From contig NZ_QFBC01000004.1 of NCBI RefSeq assembly GCF_003122325.1, forward strand, positions 372,001-436,000: a stretch of DNA of 64,000 bases, read 5' to 3'. Source of the DNA: Rhizobium album. Its GTDB lineage: Bacteria; Pseudomonadota; Alphaproteobacteria; Rhizobiales; Rhizobiaceae. Shown here piece by piece: positions 42,687 through 51,638 of this stretch; position 1 is the first letter of the stretch, and each line of letters starts with the position of its first letter. Made by a program: the position numbers and the translations under genes. Under the pieces are notes generated by a model that worked only from the letters and a program-made list of their open reading frames with translations, was not told where the DNA came from and searched no databases.

Positions 42687-44564
42687 TTAGAATTCGATAT
42701 CGTCGCCGGGAAGGATGTCGCCCTCGGCCGATTCGGCAGCGGCCGGCAGCGCCTGGTTTTCTTCCTCTTCCGCCTCGGGTGCACGGATGCGCACGTCGAT
42801 GATCTTTGCGCCGGGGAAACGCGACAGGATGGCGGCAACGTCGGGGTCCTGCCGGGCGTCCTGCAGGCGGGTCGCCTTGTCGTTTTCTTCCGCCTCGGCC
42901 AGCGTCGGCCCGCCTTCCTCGCGGCTGAGGATCACCATCCAGCGGATGCCGGTCCATTCTTCCAACCGCTTCTGCAACTCGCCGACCATCGATTTCGGCG
43001 CGTCCGGCTTGAGGTTGATCTCGATACGGCCGGGCTCCAGGCCGACGAGGCCGACGAAAGCGCGCAACAGCGCCCTGAGCTTCGGATCACGGTTCTTGGT
43101 GCAAAGCTCGGCGATATCCGCGAGCGAGGCGATCTTGACCTTGGGTTCGGGCTGCGCAGCGGGCGCCATCTCCACCCGGCCGACCGGCACAGCGTCCGGC
43201 CTGGTTTCCGGCGCGGGCACGGAACGAAGCATGGTCACGGGTGCCGTTGCCGGACGGGCCGGCGCGGCTTCCGCTGCCCTTGCCAGAACCGACGACTGAT
43301 AGGCTACCGGCGTGCCGCCGCCATTGCCACCCGAAGGCGCAAGTGACCGGGGGGCGGGTGCCTCGCCAGATGCGAATTCGGCGAGCCGCCGCGCCGCATC
43401 TTCCGGCGACGGAAGGTGGGCCGCATGCGCAAGCCGGATCAGCACCATTTCGGCAGCCCCCGCCGGCCGCGACGCGGTCTCGACCTCGGGAATGCCCTTC
43501 AGCAACATCTGCCAGATACGCGACAGCGTCGTCACCGCGATGTTTTCGGCAAATTCCCGGCCTCGCGTACGCTCGATCTCGCTCAGCGACGGATCGTTGA
43601 CCGCTTCGGGCACGTATTTGAGGCGGGTGACCAGATGGGTGAAGTCGGCCAAATCGGTCAAGACGACGCTCGGATTGGCGCCGGCTTCGTATTGGGCGGA
43701 AAATTCCTGCAGGGCAGCCGCGACGTCACCTTTGACGACAGACTGGAAGAGATCGACGATGCGGGCGCGGTCGGCCAGACCGAGCATGGCGCGCACGGCG
43801 TCGGCCTCGACCGCGCCGCCGCCATGGGCGATCGCCTGGTCGAGCAGCGACAGGCCGTCGCGCGCCGAGCCTTCGGCGGCTCGTGCGATCATCGCCAGCG
43901 CTTCGGGATCGACCGAAATCTCTTCCTTGGCAGCGATGACGGAGAACAGCCCGACGAGATCGGCAGCGCTGATTCGACGCAGGTCGAAGCGCTGGCAGCG
44001 CGACAGCACCGTGATCGGCACCTTGCGGATTTCCGTGGTGGCGAAGATGAATTTGACATGCTCGGGCGGCTCTTCGAGCGTCTTCAGCAGGCCGTTGAAG
44101 GCCGCCGTCGACAGCATGTGCACTTCGTCGATGATATAGACCTTGTACCGCGCCGACACCGGCCGGTAGCGCACCTGCTCGATGATTTCCCGGATATCGT
44201 CGATGCCGGTATGGGAGGCGGCGTCCATCTCGATGACGTCGACATGCCGGCCTTCCATGATCGCCTGGCAATGGTCGCCGGGCAGGCGCAGGTCGATGGT
44301 CGGCTTGTCGATTTCGGCGGTCTTGTAGTTCAGGGCGCGGGCGAGGATACGGGCGGTGGTGGTCTTGCCGACGCCGCGCACGCCGGTCAGCATATAGGCC
44401 TGGGCGATGCGGCCGGTCTCGAACGCATTGGTCAGCGTGCGGACCATCGGCTCCTGGCCGACCATGAGATCGGAAAAATCCTTGGGGCGATATTTGCGCG
44501 CCAGAACGCGGTATCCGGCGCCGCCCTGGCCCGCCTGCGCTGTTGTCGGTTCGGTATCGCTCAT
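42687..44564 (-). CDS. dnaX: DNA polymerase III subunits gamma/tau
   Basis: A 625-residue clamp-loader ATPase. Walker A is GVRGVGKTTTARILARALN, Walker B and sensor regions are YIIDEVHMLSTAAFNGLLKT and FIFATTEIRKVPITVLSRCQ (SRC motif). The usual zinc-binding four cysteines are nearly all lost; only one Cys remains in PGDHCQAIMEG, as seen in rhizobial relatives. The C-terminal third is Pro/Ala rich with the tau-type end for polymerase binding. The 5' neighbour upstream is the SRP RNA. No programmed frameshift signal is evident. Confidence 0.95.
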   Translation of the reverse strand: MSDTEPTTAQAGQGGAGYRVLARKYRPKDFSDLMVGQEPMVRTLTNAFETGRIAQAYMLTGVRGVGKTTTARILARALNYKTAEIDKPTIDLRLPGDHCQAIMEGRHVDVIEMDAASHTGIDDIREIIEQVRYRPVSARYKVYIIDEVHMLSTAAFNGLLKTLEEPPEHVKFIFATTEIRKVPITVLSRCQRFDLRRISAADLVGLFSVIAAKEEISVDPEALAMIARAAEGSARDGLSLLDQAIAHGGGAVEADAVRAMLGLADRARIVDLFQSVVKGDVAAALQEFSAQYEAGANPSVVLTDLADFTHLVTRLKYVPEAVNDPSLSEIERTRGREFAENIAVTTLSRIWQMLLKGIPEVETASRPAGAAEMVLIRLAHAAHLPSPEDAARRLAEFASGEAPAPRSLAPSGGNGGGTPVAYQSSVLARAAEAAPARPATAPVTMLRSVPAPETRPDAVPVGRVEMAPAAQPEPKVKIASLADIAELCTKNRDPKLRALLRAFVGLVGLEPGRIEINLKPDAPKSMVGELQKRLEEWTGIRWMVILSREEGGPTLAEAEENDKATRLQDARQDPDVAAILSRFPGAKIIDVRIRAPEAEEEENQALPAAAESAEGDILPGDDIEF

Positions 44565-44645
44565 CGCCCTGCCAGCGTTGTTGGATGACCCGGACCGCCG
44601 GGCATGAGCCCGGCCATGTGAAAACGCAGGCCAGACGGAAGAGGT

Positions 44646-44741
44646 GGGAGGCTGGAACGATGACCCGTGCCGGGATCGTTAGGGCTGCTTCCTTCCGGAC
44701 CTGACCCGGTTGGCGAGCGGCGCGTCCACCACCAACCTCCC
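44646..44741 (-). ncRNA. ffs: Signal recognition particle RNA, small bacterial type
   Basis: The minus strand carries the conserved hairpin GGTCAGGTCCGGAAGGAAGC followed by AGCCC, the hallmark of SRP RNA domain IV that binds Ffh. The ends GGGAGGTTGG and CCAGCCTCCC pair, giving a 96-base rod-like molecule. The location just upstream of dnaX on the same strand is usual in rhizobia. Confidence 0.95.
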
Positions 44742-44830
44742 GCCGCACATATCGGCAATATCCTCAGCAATTGCAAGCCAGCGCTTCAAAAAACTGCTAG
44801 AGAGAGGGAAATGCGGAGAGGAGGCTGGGC

Positions 44831-45235
44831 TTGCAAGGCTTTGAACTGGACGGAAGATTGGCCCGCGACAGCGATTTGCTGATCAAGCTCGGGCTGACGC
44901 AACTGCGGCTGCAGGACGACCGCCGCTGGCCCTGGCTGGTGCTGGTGCCGCAGCGCAACGGGCTGTCGGAAATCTTCGACCTCACGCCGCTCGACCAGGC
45001 GCTCCTGACCTTCGAGACCAATCTGGTGGCCACCGCATTGAAGAAAGTGACGGGTGCGACCAAGATCAATATAGGTGCTCTCGGCAACATCGTGCGCCAA
45101 TTGCACGTGCATGTGGTCGCCCGCTCGGAAGGCGACGCCAACTGGCCGGGACCCGTCTGGGGGCACGGCACGGCGGAAGCCTACGACCCGCAGGAAAAAC
45201 AGATTTTCATCCGCAGGATACTGGAAGCTCTCTGA
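44831..45235 (+). CDS. HIT-family nucleotide-binding protein
   Basis: A 134-residue histidine-triad protein. The triad region reads GNIVRQLHVHVVARSEGDAN: two of three histidines (including the nucleophile position) are kept and the first is Gln, which is common in this alphaproteobacterial subfamily. Such proteins hydrolyse nucleotide phosphoramidates or asymmetric dinucleotides. The TTG start at 44831 has GGAGG upstream. The nudC start codon follows the stop by two bases, so both form one operon for nucleotide housekeeping. Confidence 0.88.
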   Translation: MQGFELDGRLARDSDLLIKLGLTQLRLQDDRRWPWLVLVPQRNGLSEIFDLTPLDQALLTFETNLVATALKKVTGATKINIGALGNIVRQLHVHVVARSEGDANWPGPVWGHGTAEAYDPQEKQIFIRRILEAL

Positions 45236-45237
45236 CA

Positions 45238-46197
45238 ATGAAGACCTCTATTTTCGACACCGATGCACCGCATCCGGAGGCCAGCCGCCTCACCGCCTTT
45301 TCCGAAAACGACCTTGCCCGCGATTCGGAGCACCGCGACGACGATTGCGTCGAGAAGGCGCTGGCCGTGGATGGCGCCCATATCTTCGCCTTCACCGGCA
45401 ACCGGCTGATCCTCAAGCATGACGGCCAGGTGCTCGACCCGCTGTTTGCGCCCTACGAACTCGCCGAACTGCAGCCGGATTTCGACAATGCCGTGCTGCT
45501 CGGCCACCGCGCATCGGGCGAACCCCGGCTTGCCGTGCCCGTCGGCATCGCCGAGGACGAACTTGCCAGCCACTACAAGCCGACGGACGGTCGCACGCTT
45601 TTCCGTGACCAGCTGGTCGGCGATGCGCTGCTCGGCGAATTCGCGCAAGGCTCGGCGCTTCTGACCTGGAACCGCGACAACCGCTTCTGCGGTCGCTGCG
45701 GCGGCGCCATGGAACAGAAGATCGGCGGCTACAAGCGCGTCTGCAGCGCCTGCGCCCACATGATCTTCCCGCGCACCGATCCCGTCGTCATCATGCTGGC
45801 GATCGATGTCGAGCGCGATCTCTGCCTGCTCGGCCGCAGCCCGCATTTCGCGCCCGGCATGTATTCCTGCCTTGCCGGTTTCGTCGAACCCGGCGAAACG
45901 ATCGAAAACGCCGTGCGCCGCGAAACGCTGGAGGAATCCGCCATCCATGTCGGCCGCGTGTGTTACCATGCCTCGCAGCCCTGGCCGATGCCGCATTCGC
46001 TGATGATCGGCTGTTACGGCGAGGCAACCTCCTTCGAGGTGCTGCGCGACGAGGCGGAACTGGAAGACTGCCGCTGGTTCAGCCGCGAAGAAACGGCCGA
46101 AATGCTGGAGCGCGCCCAGGGGACGGGCCATAGCTCGCCGCCGAAAGGCGCCATCGCTCACCGGCTGATGCGCGACTGGGTGGAGTGGAAACGCTGA
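45238..46197 (+). CDS. nudC: NADH pyrophosphatase / NAD-capped RNA decapping hydrolase NudC
   Basis: A 319-residue Nudix hydrolase. The zinc ribbon CGRCGGAMEQKIGGYKRVCS with CSAC, the Nudix box GFVEPGETIENAVRRETLEE and the NudC-specific QPWPMPHSLMIG sequence are all present. It cleaves NAD(H) to NMN(H) and AMP and removes NAD caps from RNA 5' ends. The last Gly of the Nudix box is Ala (EESA), a mild deviation. It starts two bases after the HIT gene. Confidence 0.95.
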   Translation: MKTSIFDTDAPHPEASRLTAFSENDLARDSEHRDDDCVEKALAVDGAHIFAFTGNRLILKHDGQVLDPLFAPYELAELQPDFDNAVLLGHRASGEPRLAVPVGIAEDELASHYKPTDGRTLFRDQLVGDALLGEFAQGSALLTWNRDNRFCGRCGGAMEQKIGGYKRVCSACAHMIFPRTDPVVIMLAIDVERDLCLLGRSPHFAPGMYSCLAGFVEPGETIENAVRRETLEESAIHVGRVCYHASQPWPMPHSLMIGCYGEATSFEVLRDEAELEDCRWFSREETAEMLERAQGTGHSSPPKGAIAHRLMRDWVEWKR

Positions 46198-46201
46198 TCC
46201 G

Positions 46202-46897
46202 GTGACGGTCGCCCGTTCCGAACGGTTGCTGGTCCTGCTGCAGGCGCTGCGCCGCCATCGCCGGCCGGTCAGCGGCGCGACGCTGGCGGCGGAGACCGGC
46301 GTCAGCCTGCGCACGCTCTACCGCGACATCGCCAGCCTGCAGGCGCAGGGTGCCCATATCGAAGGCGAGGCCGGGCTGGGTTACGTGCTCAAGCCCGGCT
46401 TCATGCTGCCGCCGATGATGTTTTCGCCGGATGAAATCGAGGCGCTGGTGCTTGGCTCGCGCTGGGTGGCGAAGGTGGCGGACAGCAAGCTCGCCACGGC
46501 GGCAAGCGATGCGCTGGCAAAGATCGCCGCCGTGCTGCCGGCCGATCTTCGCGACGAGACCGATACGTCGACGCTGCTGGTCGGACCGCGGCGGCAGCAT
46601 CCCGTCGAGATCGACCTGGCGATGCTGCGGGCCGCCATTCGCCGGCAGGATGTCCTGCACCTTGTCTATGCCGACGAAGCCGGTGCACAATCGCAGCGTT
46701 TCATCTGGCCCTTCGCGCTCGGCTTCTTCGAGGAGGTGCGCGTGCTCATCACCTGGTGCGAGCTGCGCCAGGATTTCCGCCACTTCCGCACCGACCGCAT
46801 GATCGCCATCGAAAGCGCCGGGCGTCGCTATGTGAAACGGCGCGCAACCCTGCTCAGGCAGTGGCGGGATGTCCACGGCATGACCCACGACATGTGA
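46202..46897 (+). CDS. YafY-like transcriptional regulator with WYL domain
   Basis: A 231-residue regulator with a DeoR/HTH_11-type winged helix (about 5-60, ALRRHRRPVSGATLAAETGV then SLRTLYRDIASLQAQG) and a WYL-type ligand domain (about 135-225, VLHLVYADEAGAQSQRFIWP, RMIAIESAGRRYV). WYL regulators sense nucleotides or small ligands. The GTG start at 46202 lies five bases after the nudC stop. The next gene, a VOC protein 68 bases later, may be its target or co-transcribed. Confidence 0.87.
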   Translation: MTVARSERLLVLLQALRRHRRPVSGATLAAETGVSLRTLYRDIASLQAQGAHIEGEAGLGYVLKPGFMLPPMMFSPDEIEALVLGSRWVAKVADSKLATAASDALAKIAAVLPADLRDETDTSTLLVGPRRQHPVEIDLAMLRAAIRRQDVLHLVYADEAGAQSQRFIWPFALGFFEEVRVLITWCELRQDFRHFRTDRMIAIESAGRRYVKRRATLLRQWRDVHGMTHDM

Positions 46898-46965
46898 GGC
46901 TGCTGCCATTATCTGACAGCAGGCGCGTCTAGGGTCGCTGCATCCAAAACAAAGGAGCACGACCC

Positions 46966-47334
46966 ATGACACTGCCCAATCTCATCATTCTCTACGTCAA
47001 GGACACCAAGGCGAGCACCGCCTTCTACCGCAGGCTTTTCGGTCGGGAGCCGGCTGTCGAAGCGCCCAATTTCACGGCCTTCCCGCTCGACGGCGGTTTT
47101 ACCCTCGGGCTTTGGGCGGAAGCAAACGTCAAGCCGGATGCGAGGGGAAGCGGTGCGCGCAGCGAAATCGCCTTCACGCTCGACGGCAAGGGTGCCGTCG
47201 CCGCAAAGTACGAACAGTGGAAGGCTGACGGCTACGATATCGAACAGCCGCTGACGACCATGGATTTCGGCCCGACCTTCGTCATCAACGATATTGATGG
47301 CCACCGCATTCGCGTCTGTGAGCCGGATAAATAA
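46966..47334 (+). CDS. VOC-superfamily (glyoxalase/dioxygenase fold) protein
   Basis: A 122-residue small protein with two beta-alpha-beta-beta-beta modules: NLIILYVKDTKASTAFYRRL in the first and FTLDGKGAVAAKYEQWKADG in the second, ending GPTFVINDIDGHRIRVCEPD. Metal-binding residues of glyoxalase I are not clear, so ligand binding or drug resistance is also possible. A good ribosome site (AAAGGAGCACGACCC) precedes the ATG. It lies behind the YafY-like regulator. Confidence 0.82.
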   Translation: MTLPNLIILYVKDTKASTAFYRRLFGREPAVEAPNFTAFPLDGGFTLGLWAEANVKPDARGSGARSEIAFTLDGKGAVAAKYEQWKADGYDIEQPLTTMDFGPTFVINDIDGHRIRVCEPDK

Positions 47335-47411
47335 TCTGTTTCATGGAGCCATTTTCGGCATGGAACCCGGCCTGTCGTCCAACGACGCCAGGCTGGCTTG
47401 CGCGCCAGGCA

Positions 47412-47798
47412 TCACGTGTTTCGCGGCGTTCCCTGGTGAAAGGCCATGCGCCATTGCCCATCGGACCATGTCCAGATCGAGCTGCGCAAGGTCTGCCGTT
47501 CGCCTTCCCCGTCGGCGCCCTGCCGGCGGGTTAGATAGGTTAGAAGGACTGCACCGGGTGCTATCACCGTCAGCGCGTAATCGGAGGCGACGGGCGCCGC
47601 CGCTTCCGAAATTTCACTTTCTTCCGCCAGAAGCCTGATCGTCTGCTCACGGCGATAGACCCGTCCGGAACTGCCGAACTCGAAGAAATCCGGTGCCAGA
47701 AGTTGCTCGACCGCTTCCGGCGACCGCCGGACATCCGGTCGATGCAGCGCTTCTTCAAGCCGGCGGATGTCTTCGAGTTGTGGCATTTCGCTCATCAT
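47412..47798 (-). CDS. DUF4440/SnoaL-like NTF2-fold protein
   Basis: A 128-residue protein with an NTF2-type cone fold: LEEALHRPDVRRSPEAVEQL, then LLAPDFFEFGSSGRVYRREQ and YALTVIAPGAVLLTYLTRRQ and SSIWTWSDGQWRMAFHQGTP. Related proteins are binding domains or small isomerases; no catalytic pair can be assigned. Several ATG starts near 47798-47786 are possible. It is 24 bases upstream of prephenate dehydratase on the same strand but probably unrelated. Confidence 0.75.
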   Translation of the reverse strand: MMSEMPQLEDIRRLEEALHRPDVRRSPEAVEQLLAPDFFEFGSSGRVYRREQTIRLLAEESEISEAAAPVASDYALTVIAPGAVLLTYLTRRQGADGEGERQTLRSSIWTWSDGQWRMAFHQGTPRNT

Positions 47799-47822
47799 CT
47801 CCGCCCTGACGGTGAAAAACGC

Positions 47823-48677
47823 TTAAAGCTCACCCCGCATCGGATGGCCCTTGTAGACCCCGAGGATGCGAACCTTCTCCGAGAAGAACCGCAGTTCCTC
47901 CAGCGCCCGGCGCACGTTCGCATCGTTGGGATGTCCCTGGATGTCGGCATAAAACTGCGTCGCCACGAACTTGCCGCCAAGCTGGTAGCTTTCGAGCTTG
48001 GTCATGTTGATGCCGTTGGTGGCAAAACCGCCGAGCGCCTTGTAGAGCGCTGCCGGAATGTTGCGGACGTTGAAGACGAAGGTGGTGACGATCATCTCTT
48101 CCGGCGTCGTGCGCGAGATCCAGTTCTCGTCGCGCGACAGGATGACGAAGCGGGTGACATTGTTTTCCGTGTCCTCGACGTTTTCGGCGATGATGTCGAG
48201 GCCGTAGAGGTCGGCGGCCAGCCGCGGCGCCAGGGCGGCCATCGTCCGGTCGCCGCGTTCGGAGATCAGCTTGGCGGCACCGGCGGTATCGCCGGCGACC
48301 ACGGCCTTCCAGCCGTTGTGGCGGATGATCTTGCGGCACTGGCCGAGCGCATGAATATGGCTATGGACGGTGCGGACCTCGTCCTTGCCGACGCCCGGCA
48401 GAACCATCAGCTGGAACCGGATCGGCATGAAATATTCGCCGACGATGTGCAGCCGCGATTCCGGCAGCAGGTAGTGAATATCGGCGACACGACCGGCGAT
48501 GGTGTTTTCGATCGGGATCATCGCCAGATCCGCCTCGCCGCTTTCGAGCGCCACGAACGCATCCTCGAAAGTGGGGCACGGCAGCGGCTCCATGGAGGGA
48601 AACATGTCGCGGCAGGCCATGTCGGAATTGGCGCCGAAGTCGCCCTGGAAGGCGATGCGGTTTGTCTTGGCTATCAT
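47823..48677 (-). CDS. pheA: Prephenate dehydratase
   Basis: A 284-residue enzyme for phenylalanine synthesis that turns prephenate into phenylpyruvate. The catalytic part (about 1-185) has IAFQGDFGANSDMACRDMFP, MIPIENTIAGRVADIHYLL and NVTRFVILSR with the catalytic Thr-Arg (TRF). The C-terminal ACT domain (about 200-280) has KALGGFATNGINMTKLESYQ, the ESxP-like feedback-binding site for phenylalanine (Tyr here in place of Arg). No chorismate mutase domain is present, so it is a monofunctional form. It starts 11 bases after kdsB. Confidence 0.94.
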   Translation of the reverse strand: MIAKTNRIAFQGDFGANSDMACRDMFPSMEPLPCPTFEDAFVALESGEADLAMIPIENTIAGRVADIHYLLPESRLHIVGEYFMPIRFQLMVLPGVGKDEVRTVHSHIHALGQCRKIIRHNGWKAVVAGDTAGAAKLISERGDRTMAALAPRLAADLYGLDIIAENVEDTENNVTRFVILSRDENWISRTTPEEMIVTTFVFNVRNIPAALYKALGGFATNGINMTKLESYQLGGKFVATQFYADIQGHPNDANVRRALEELRFFSEKVRILGVYKGHPMRGEL

Positions 48678-48688
48678 GGGAATATCCG

Positions 48689-49444
48689 TCAGAGAGTGCG
48701 CGCGGACACAATATGCCGCGCCTTTTCGAGGTCGGCGGGAGTATCGACGCCGAGCGGCACCGAGTCAACGATTTCGACGTCGATGCGCATGCCCGCCTCC
48801 AGCGCCCGCAACTGCTCGAGCGATTCGCGCTTTTCGAGCGCCGAAGGCCCGAGCGAGACGAATCTTTCCAGCGCCCGGCGCCGATAGGCATAAAGGCCGA
48901 TATGGTGATAGAGCGGTCCCTTGCCGTAAGGCGCGGTGGCACGGGTAAAATACAACGCCTTGAGCCGGCTGTCGGAGAGCGGCGAACCGACCACCTTGAC
49001 GATGTTCGGGTTGAGCTTGTCGTCCTCGTCCCTGATCTCGACCGTCAGCGTGGCGATATCGACCTCCGGCGTTGCGAGTGGCCGGAGTGCGGCGCGGATG
49101 GTCTCCGCCTCGATCGTCGGCAGGTCTCCCTGAACATTGATGACGGTTTCGGCGCGGCCTTGCGGATCGGCGGCCTGCAGGGCCTCGAAAATGCGGTCGG
49201 AACCGGACTGGTGATCGACACGGGTCATCACCGCCTCGAAACCGGCTGACGTCACCGCATCGAAGATATCGGCATGGTCGACGGCGACGATGATTCGCCC
49301 GACGGCCGCTTCCGCAGCCCGGCGCGCCACCTGGACGATCATCGGCGCGCCGCCGATATCGGCCAGCGGCTTGCCCGGAAGGCGCGTCGAGGCCATCCGG
49401 GCCGGGATCAGAACCAAAGTTCGCTCAAAAATTTCTTTATTCAT
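48689..49444 (-). CDS. kdsB: 3-deoxy-manno-octulosonate cytidylyltransferase
   Basis: A 251-residue nucleotidyltransferase that activates Kdo as CMP-Kdo for lipopolysaccharide. The nucleotide loop [20 protein letters not shown] is followed by [20 protein letters not shown] and [13 protein letters not shown] 49444 ([10 protein letters not shown]) is preferred over upstream in-frame starts. In rhizobia kdsB-pheA is a common pair. Kdo is part of the inner core of LPS, so this is essential. Confidence 0.95.
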   Translation of the reverse strand: MNKEIFERTLVLIPARMASTRLPGKPLADIGGAPMIVQVARRAAEAAVGRIIVAVDHADIFDAVTSAGFEAVMTRVDHQSGSDRIFEALQAADPQGRAETVINVQGDLPTIEAETIRAALRPLATPEVDIATLTVEIRDEDDKLNPNIVKVVGSPLSDSRLKALYFTRATAPYGKGPLYHHIGLYAYRRRALERFVSLGPSALEKRESLEQLRALEAGMRIDVEIVDSVPLGVDTPADLEKARHIVSARTL

Positions 49445-49600
49445 GGCCCGGCCTTCTAATCCCCGGAAAAAGGTGGCAAAAAGTCTCAGTCCGGTGATGA
49501 CAATCACTGTTGCAACTGCGGATCAAAAGACATAGGTTCCGCGCGATTTCAAGATGGGACCGGTTTGCGGTCTGCCGGGGTGCAAGGGGAGCATTTGTAG

Positions 49601-50182
49601 ATGAATTCATACGTGAATATGGGCGTTGGCGCGTTGCTTGGCACCGTCTTTGTCCTGATGTCCGTGTCCATCGCCTCGGAAGGAATTTTCCATTCGCCGG
49701 AACCCGAGAAGGAAGGTTTTGCGATCGTCGCCGAAGAAGGCGCGAGCGAAGGCACCGGTGGCGAAGCTGCCGCTGCCATGACCCCGATCGCGGCCCTTCT
49801 GGCGAAGGCCGATGCGAAGGCCGGCGAGGCTGTGTTCAAGAAGTGTCAAAGCTGTCACACCGACACCAAGGACGGACCCAACAAGACGGGTCCCAATCTT
49901 TGGGGTGTCATCGCGCGTCCGGTCGCTTCGCATGAAGGTTTTGCCTATTCGGCAGGCATGAAGGACTTTTCCAAAGGCGGTTCGGTGGTCTGGGACTTCG
50001 ATCACATGAACCACTTCCTGCTGGCACCGAAAAAATTCGTCCCGGGCACAGCCATGGGTTTTGCCGGCCTGAAGAAGGACGACGAACGCGCCAACCTGAT
50101 CCTTTATCTGCACACCATGTCCGACAGCCCGGTTCCGCTGCCCGATCCGGCGGCTGCCGATACGCTGGCGGTCACGCAGTAA
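49601..50182 (+). CDS. cycM: Membrane-anchored cytochrome c (CycM type)
   Basis: A 193-residue c-type cytochrome. An uncleaved N-terminal membrane anchor ([20 protein letters not shown]) is followed by a Glu/Ala-rich linker and one haem domain with the CXXCH motif [10 protein letters not shown] (full motif KCQSCHT, near residues 82-87) and the distal Met in [11 protein letters not shown]. It passes electrons from cytochrome bc1 to cytochrome oxidase at the periplasmic face of the inner membrane. The gene is divergent from kdsB and ends with a good terminator. Confidence 0.95.
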   Translation: MNSYVNMGVGALLGTVFVLMSVSIASEGIFHSPEPEKEGFAIVAEEGASEGTGGEAAAAMTPIAALLAKADAKAGEAVFKKCQSCHTDTKDGPNKTGPNLWGVIARPVASHEGFAYSAGMKDFSKGGSVVWDFDHMNHFLLAPKKFVPGTAMGFAGLKKDDERANLILYLHTMSDSPVPLPDPAAADTLAVTQ

Positions 50183-50208
50183 GCTTCGGTTTCACCGTTA
50201 TTTTCGAG

Positions 50209-50238
50209 AACCCGGCCGCGACAGCGAGCCGGGTTTTT
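50209..50238 (+). terminator. Intrinsic terminator after cycM
   Basis: An eight-base stem (AACCCGGC / GCCGGGTT) with an 11-base loop runs into TTTTTG on the plus strand, about 27 bases after the cycM stop. Confidence 0.9.
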
Positions 50239-50248
50239 GTTGCCTGCC

Positions 50249-51196
50249 TCACTGCCCGAGCAGCAGGCTCCAGAAAGACACGGAGATGACGCCCAGCGCC
50301 GTGGTCATGGTGATGGTCGAGGCGGCGAGGCTATGGCCGACGCCGAAACGGTTGGCGATCAGCCAGGCGTTGACGCCCGTCGGCACCGAGGAGGTCAGCA
50401 CCATGGCCGCCGTCCATTCAGGGCTGAGGCCGAGGAGGCGGCTTGCTGCCCAGACGCTCGCCGGCAGGAGCAGCAGTTTCAGCACCGACATGGTGCCGGC
50501 AATGCCGACATTGCCCGATATGCCGTATTTGCGCAGCGCCATCCCCAGCGAGATCAGCGCCGCCGGTCCGGCCATTCCGGCGATCTGATCGACCACCACC
50601 TTGGCGACACCGGGCATCGGCAGGCTCGACACGTGGAAGACGACACCCAGGAGCAGGCCGATGACCAGCGGATTGCGCACGAGATTGATCCCGACCTGGC
50701 GCAGCAGCAGGGCGAGGTCGCGCTTTTCGCCGCCCTTTTCCTTGCGCTCGGCATTTTCCATCAGCACCGTGCCGACGATCATCATCACCGGCAGGTGCAC
50801 GGCAAGCAGGATCGACAGGGCAACCACCCCGTCATCGCCCACCGAACGGCCGACCAGCGGCAGGCCGATGAAGACATTGTTGGCGAAGGCGGAGGAGACG
50901 CCGGCCAGCACGCCGATACGCGAATCACGCTTGAACACCATCGTCGCCAGGAAATGCCCCGCCGCCCAGGTGACCGCCACGCCGGAAAAATAGGCGATCC
51001 ACAGGCGAAACGGTGAAGCGCCATGGAAATTCGCCTCGGCAATGGTGCGGAACAGCAGGACCGGCACGGCGATCTTGAAGACGAAATCGCCGAGTGCGTC
51101 GCCGATGCCATCCTTGAGCAGGCCGGTGCGGACGATCAGCCAGCCGATCAGGATCAGGATGAAGACGGGGAGAACATTGAGCAGGATGGGAGACAT
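50249..51196 (-). CDS. AEC-family (auxin efflux carrier-like) transporter
   Basis: A 315-residue inner-membrane protein with about ten membrane segments. The start MSPILLNVLPVFILILIGWL and the later segments ALGDFVFKIAVPVLLF and SSAFANNVFIGLPLVGR (the AEC-family crossover) plus ILTSSVPTGVNAWLIAN-type sequence (TSSVPTGVNAWLIANRFG) support the call. Bacterial AEC members move malate, malonate or similar acids. Substrate is unknown. ATG 51196 is chosen because the longer frame to 51376 has no membrane or family features. Confidence 0.9.
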   Translation of the reverse strand: MSPILLNVLPVFILILIGWLIVRTGLLKDGIGDALGDFVFKIAVPVLLFRTIAEANFHGASPFRLWIAYFSGVAVTWAAGHFLATMVFKRDSRIGVLAGVSSAFANNVFIGLPLVGRSVGDDGVVALSILLAVHLPVMMIVGTVLMENAERKEKGGEKRDLALLLRQVGINLVRNPLVIGLLLGVVFHVSSLPMPGVAKVVVDQIAGMAGPAALISLGMALRKYGISGNVGIAGTMSVLKLLLLPASVWAASRLLGLSPEWTAAMVLTSSVPTGVNAWLIANRFGVGHSLAASTITMTTALGVISVSFWSLLLGQ

Positions 51197-51638
51197 GCGC
51201 GGAGGGCTTTCGCAGGCGAAGGTCGCTCGGCTGTAAAGGAAGTCGGCGCGCCGTACAAATGCTTTGGGCATCGAACCGTTGCCAGGAAGCGGACAAACAA
51301 AAAGCAGGGGAGTTACCGCCCTGCTTTCCATTGCCGGTCCTGCCGGCTCTCGAGCCACTTGCTGCTGCCAGTTCATCCGTGGTCAACAGAAGCAACGTCG
51401 AAATGCGGGTCATTCATGACCCGAACGCCAACCGGAGACCCGAAGGTTTCCGTCCATGTCGGCGACACTTGCGGTGCACCATAAGGGGGAATCGTGACGC
51501 AAGTATGACGCGCATGAGTTTTTCGGCCGTGCCTGCCGATACTCTTTTTTCTTCCAAACTTCAAAGAATCCGCTATGACCAGACCCCGGCTACCACCCAC
51601 AGCCCGACACGGGCGGTCAACTCCGGGATCTTCTCTTC
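51197..51638. other. Divergent intergenic region with an isolated hairpin
   Basis: About 440 bases between the AEC gene and the kinase gene. A perfect nine-base inverted repeat AAAGCAGGG-n9-CCCTGCTTT lies at 51301-51327 with few T residues after it; it might be the terminator of an unseen small RNA or a regulatory structure. Open frames on both strands have no protein-like features. The kinase promoter probably lies near 51530-51600, which is AT richer (CTCTTTTTTCTTCC near 51541-51554). Confidence 0.5.

Noticed and set aside
42687-44564. Programmed frameshift in dnaX giving a short gamma form
   Set aside because: I saw no A-rich slippery heptamer with a downstream hairpin in the expected region.
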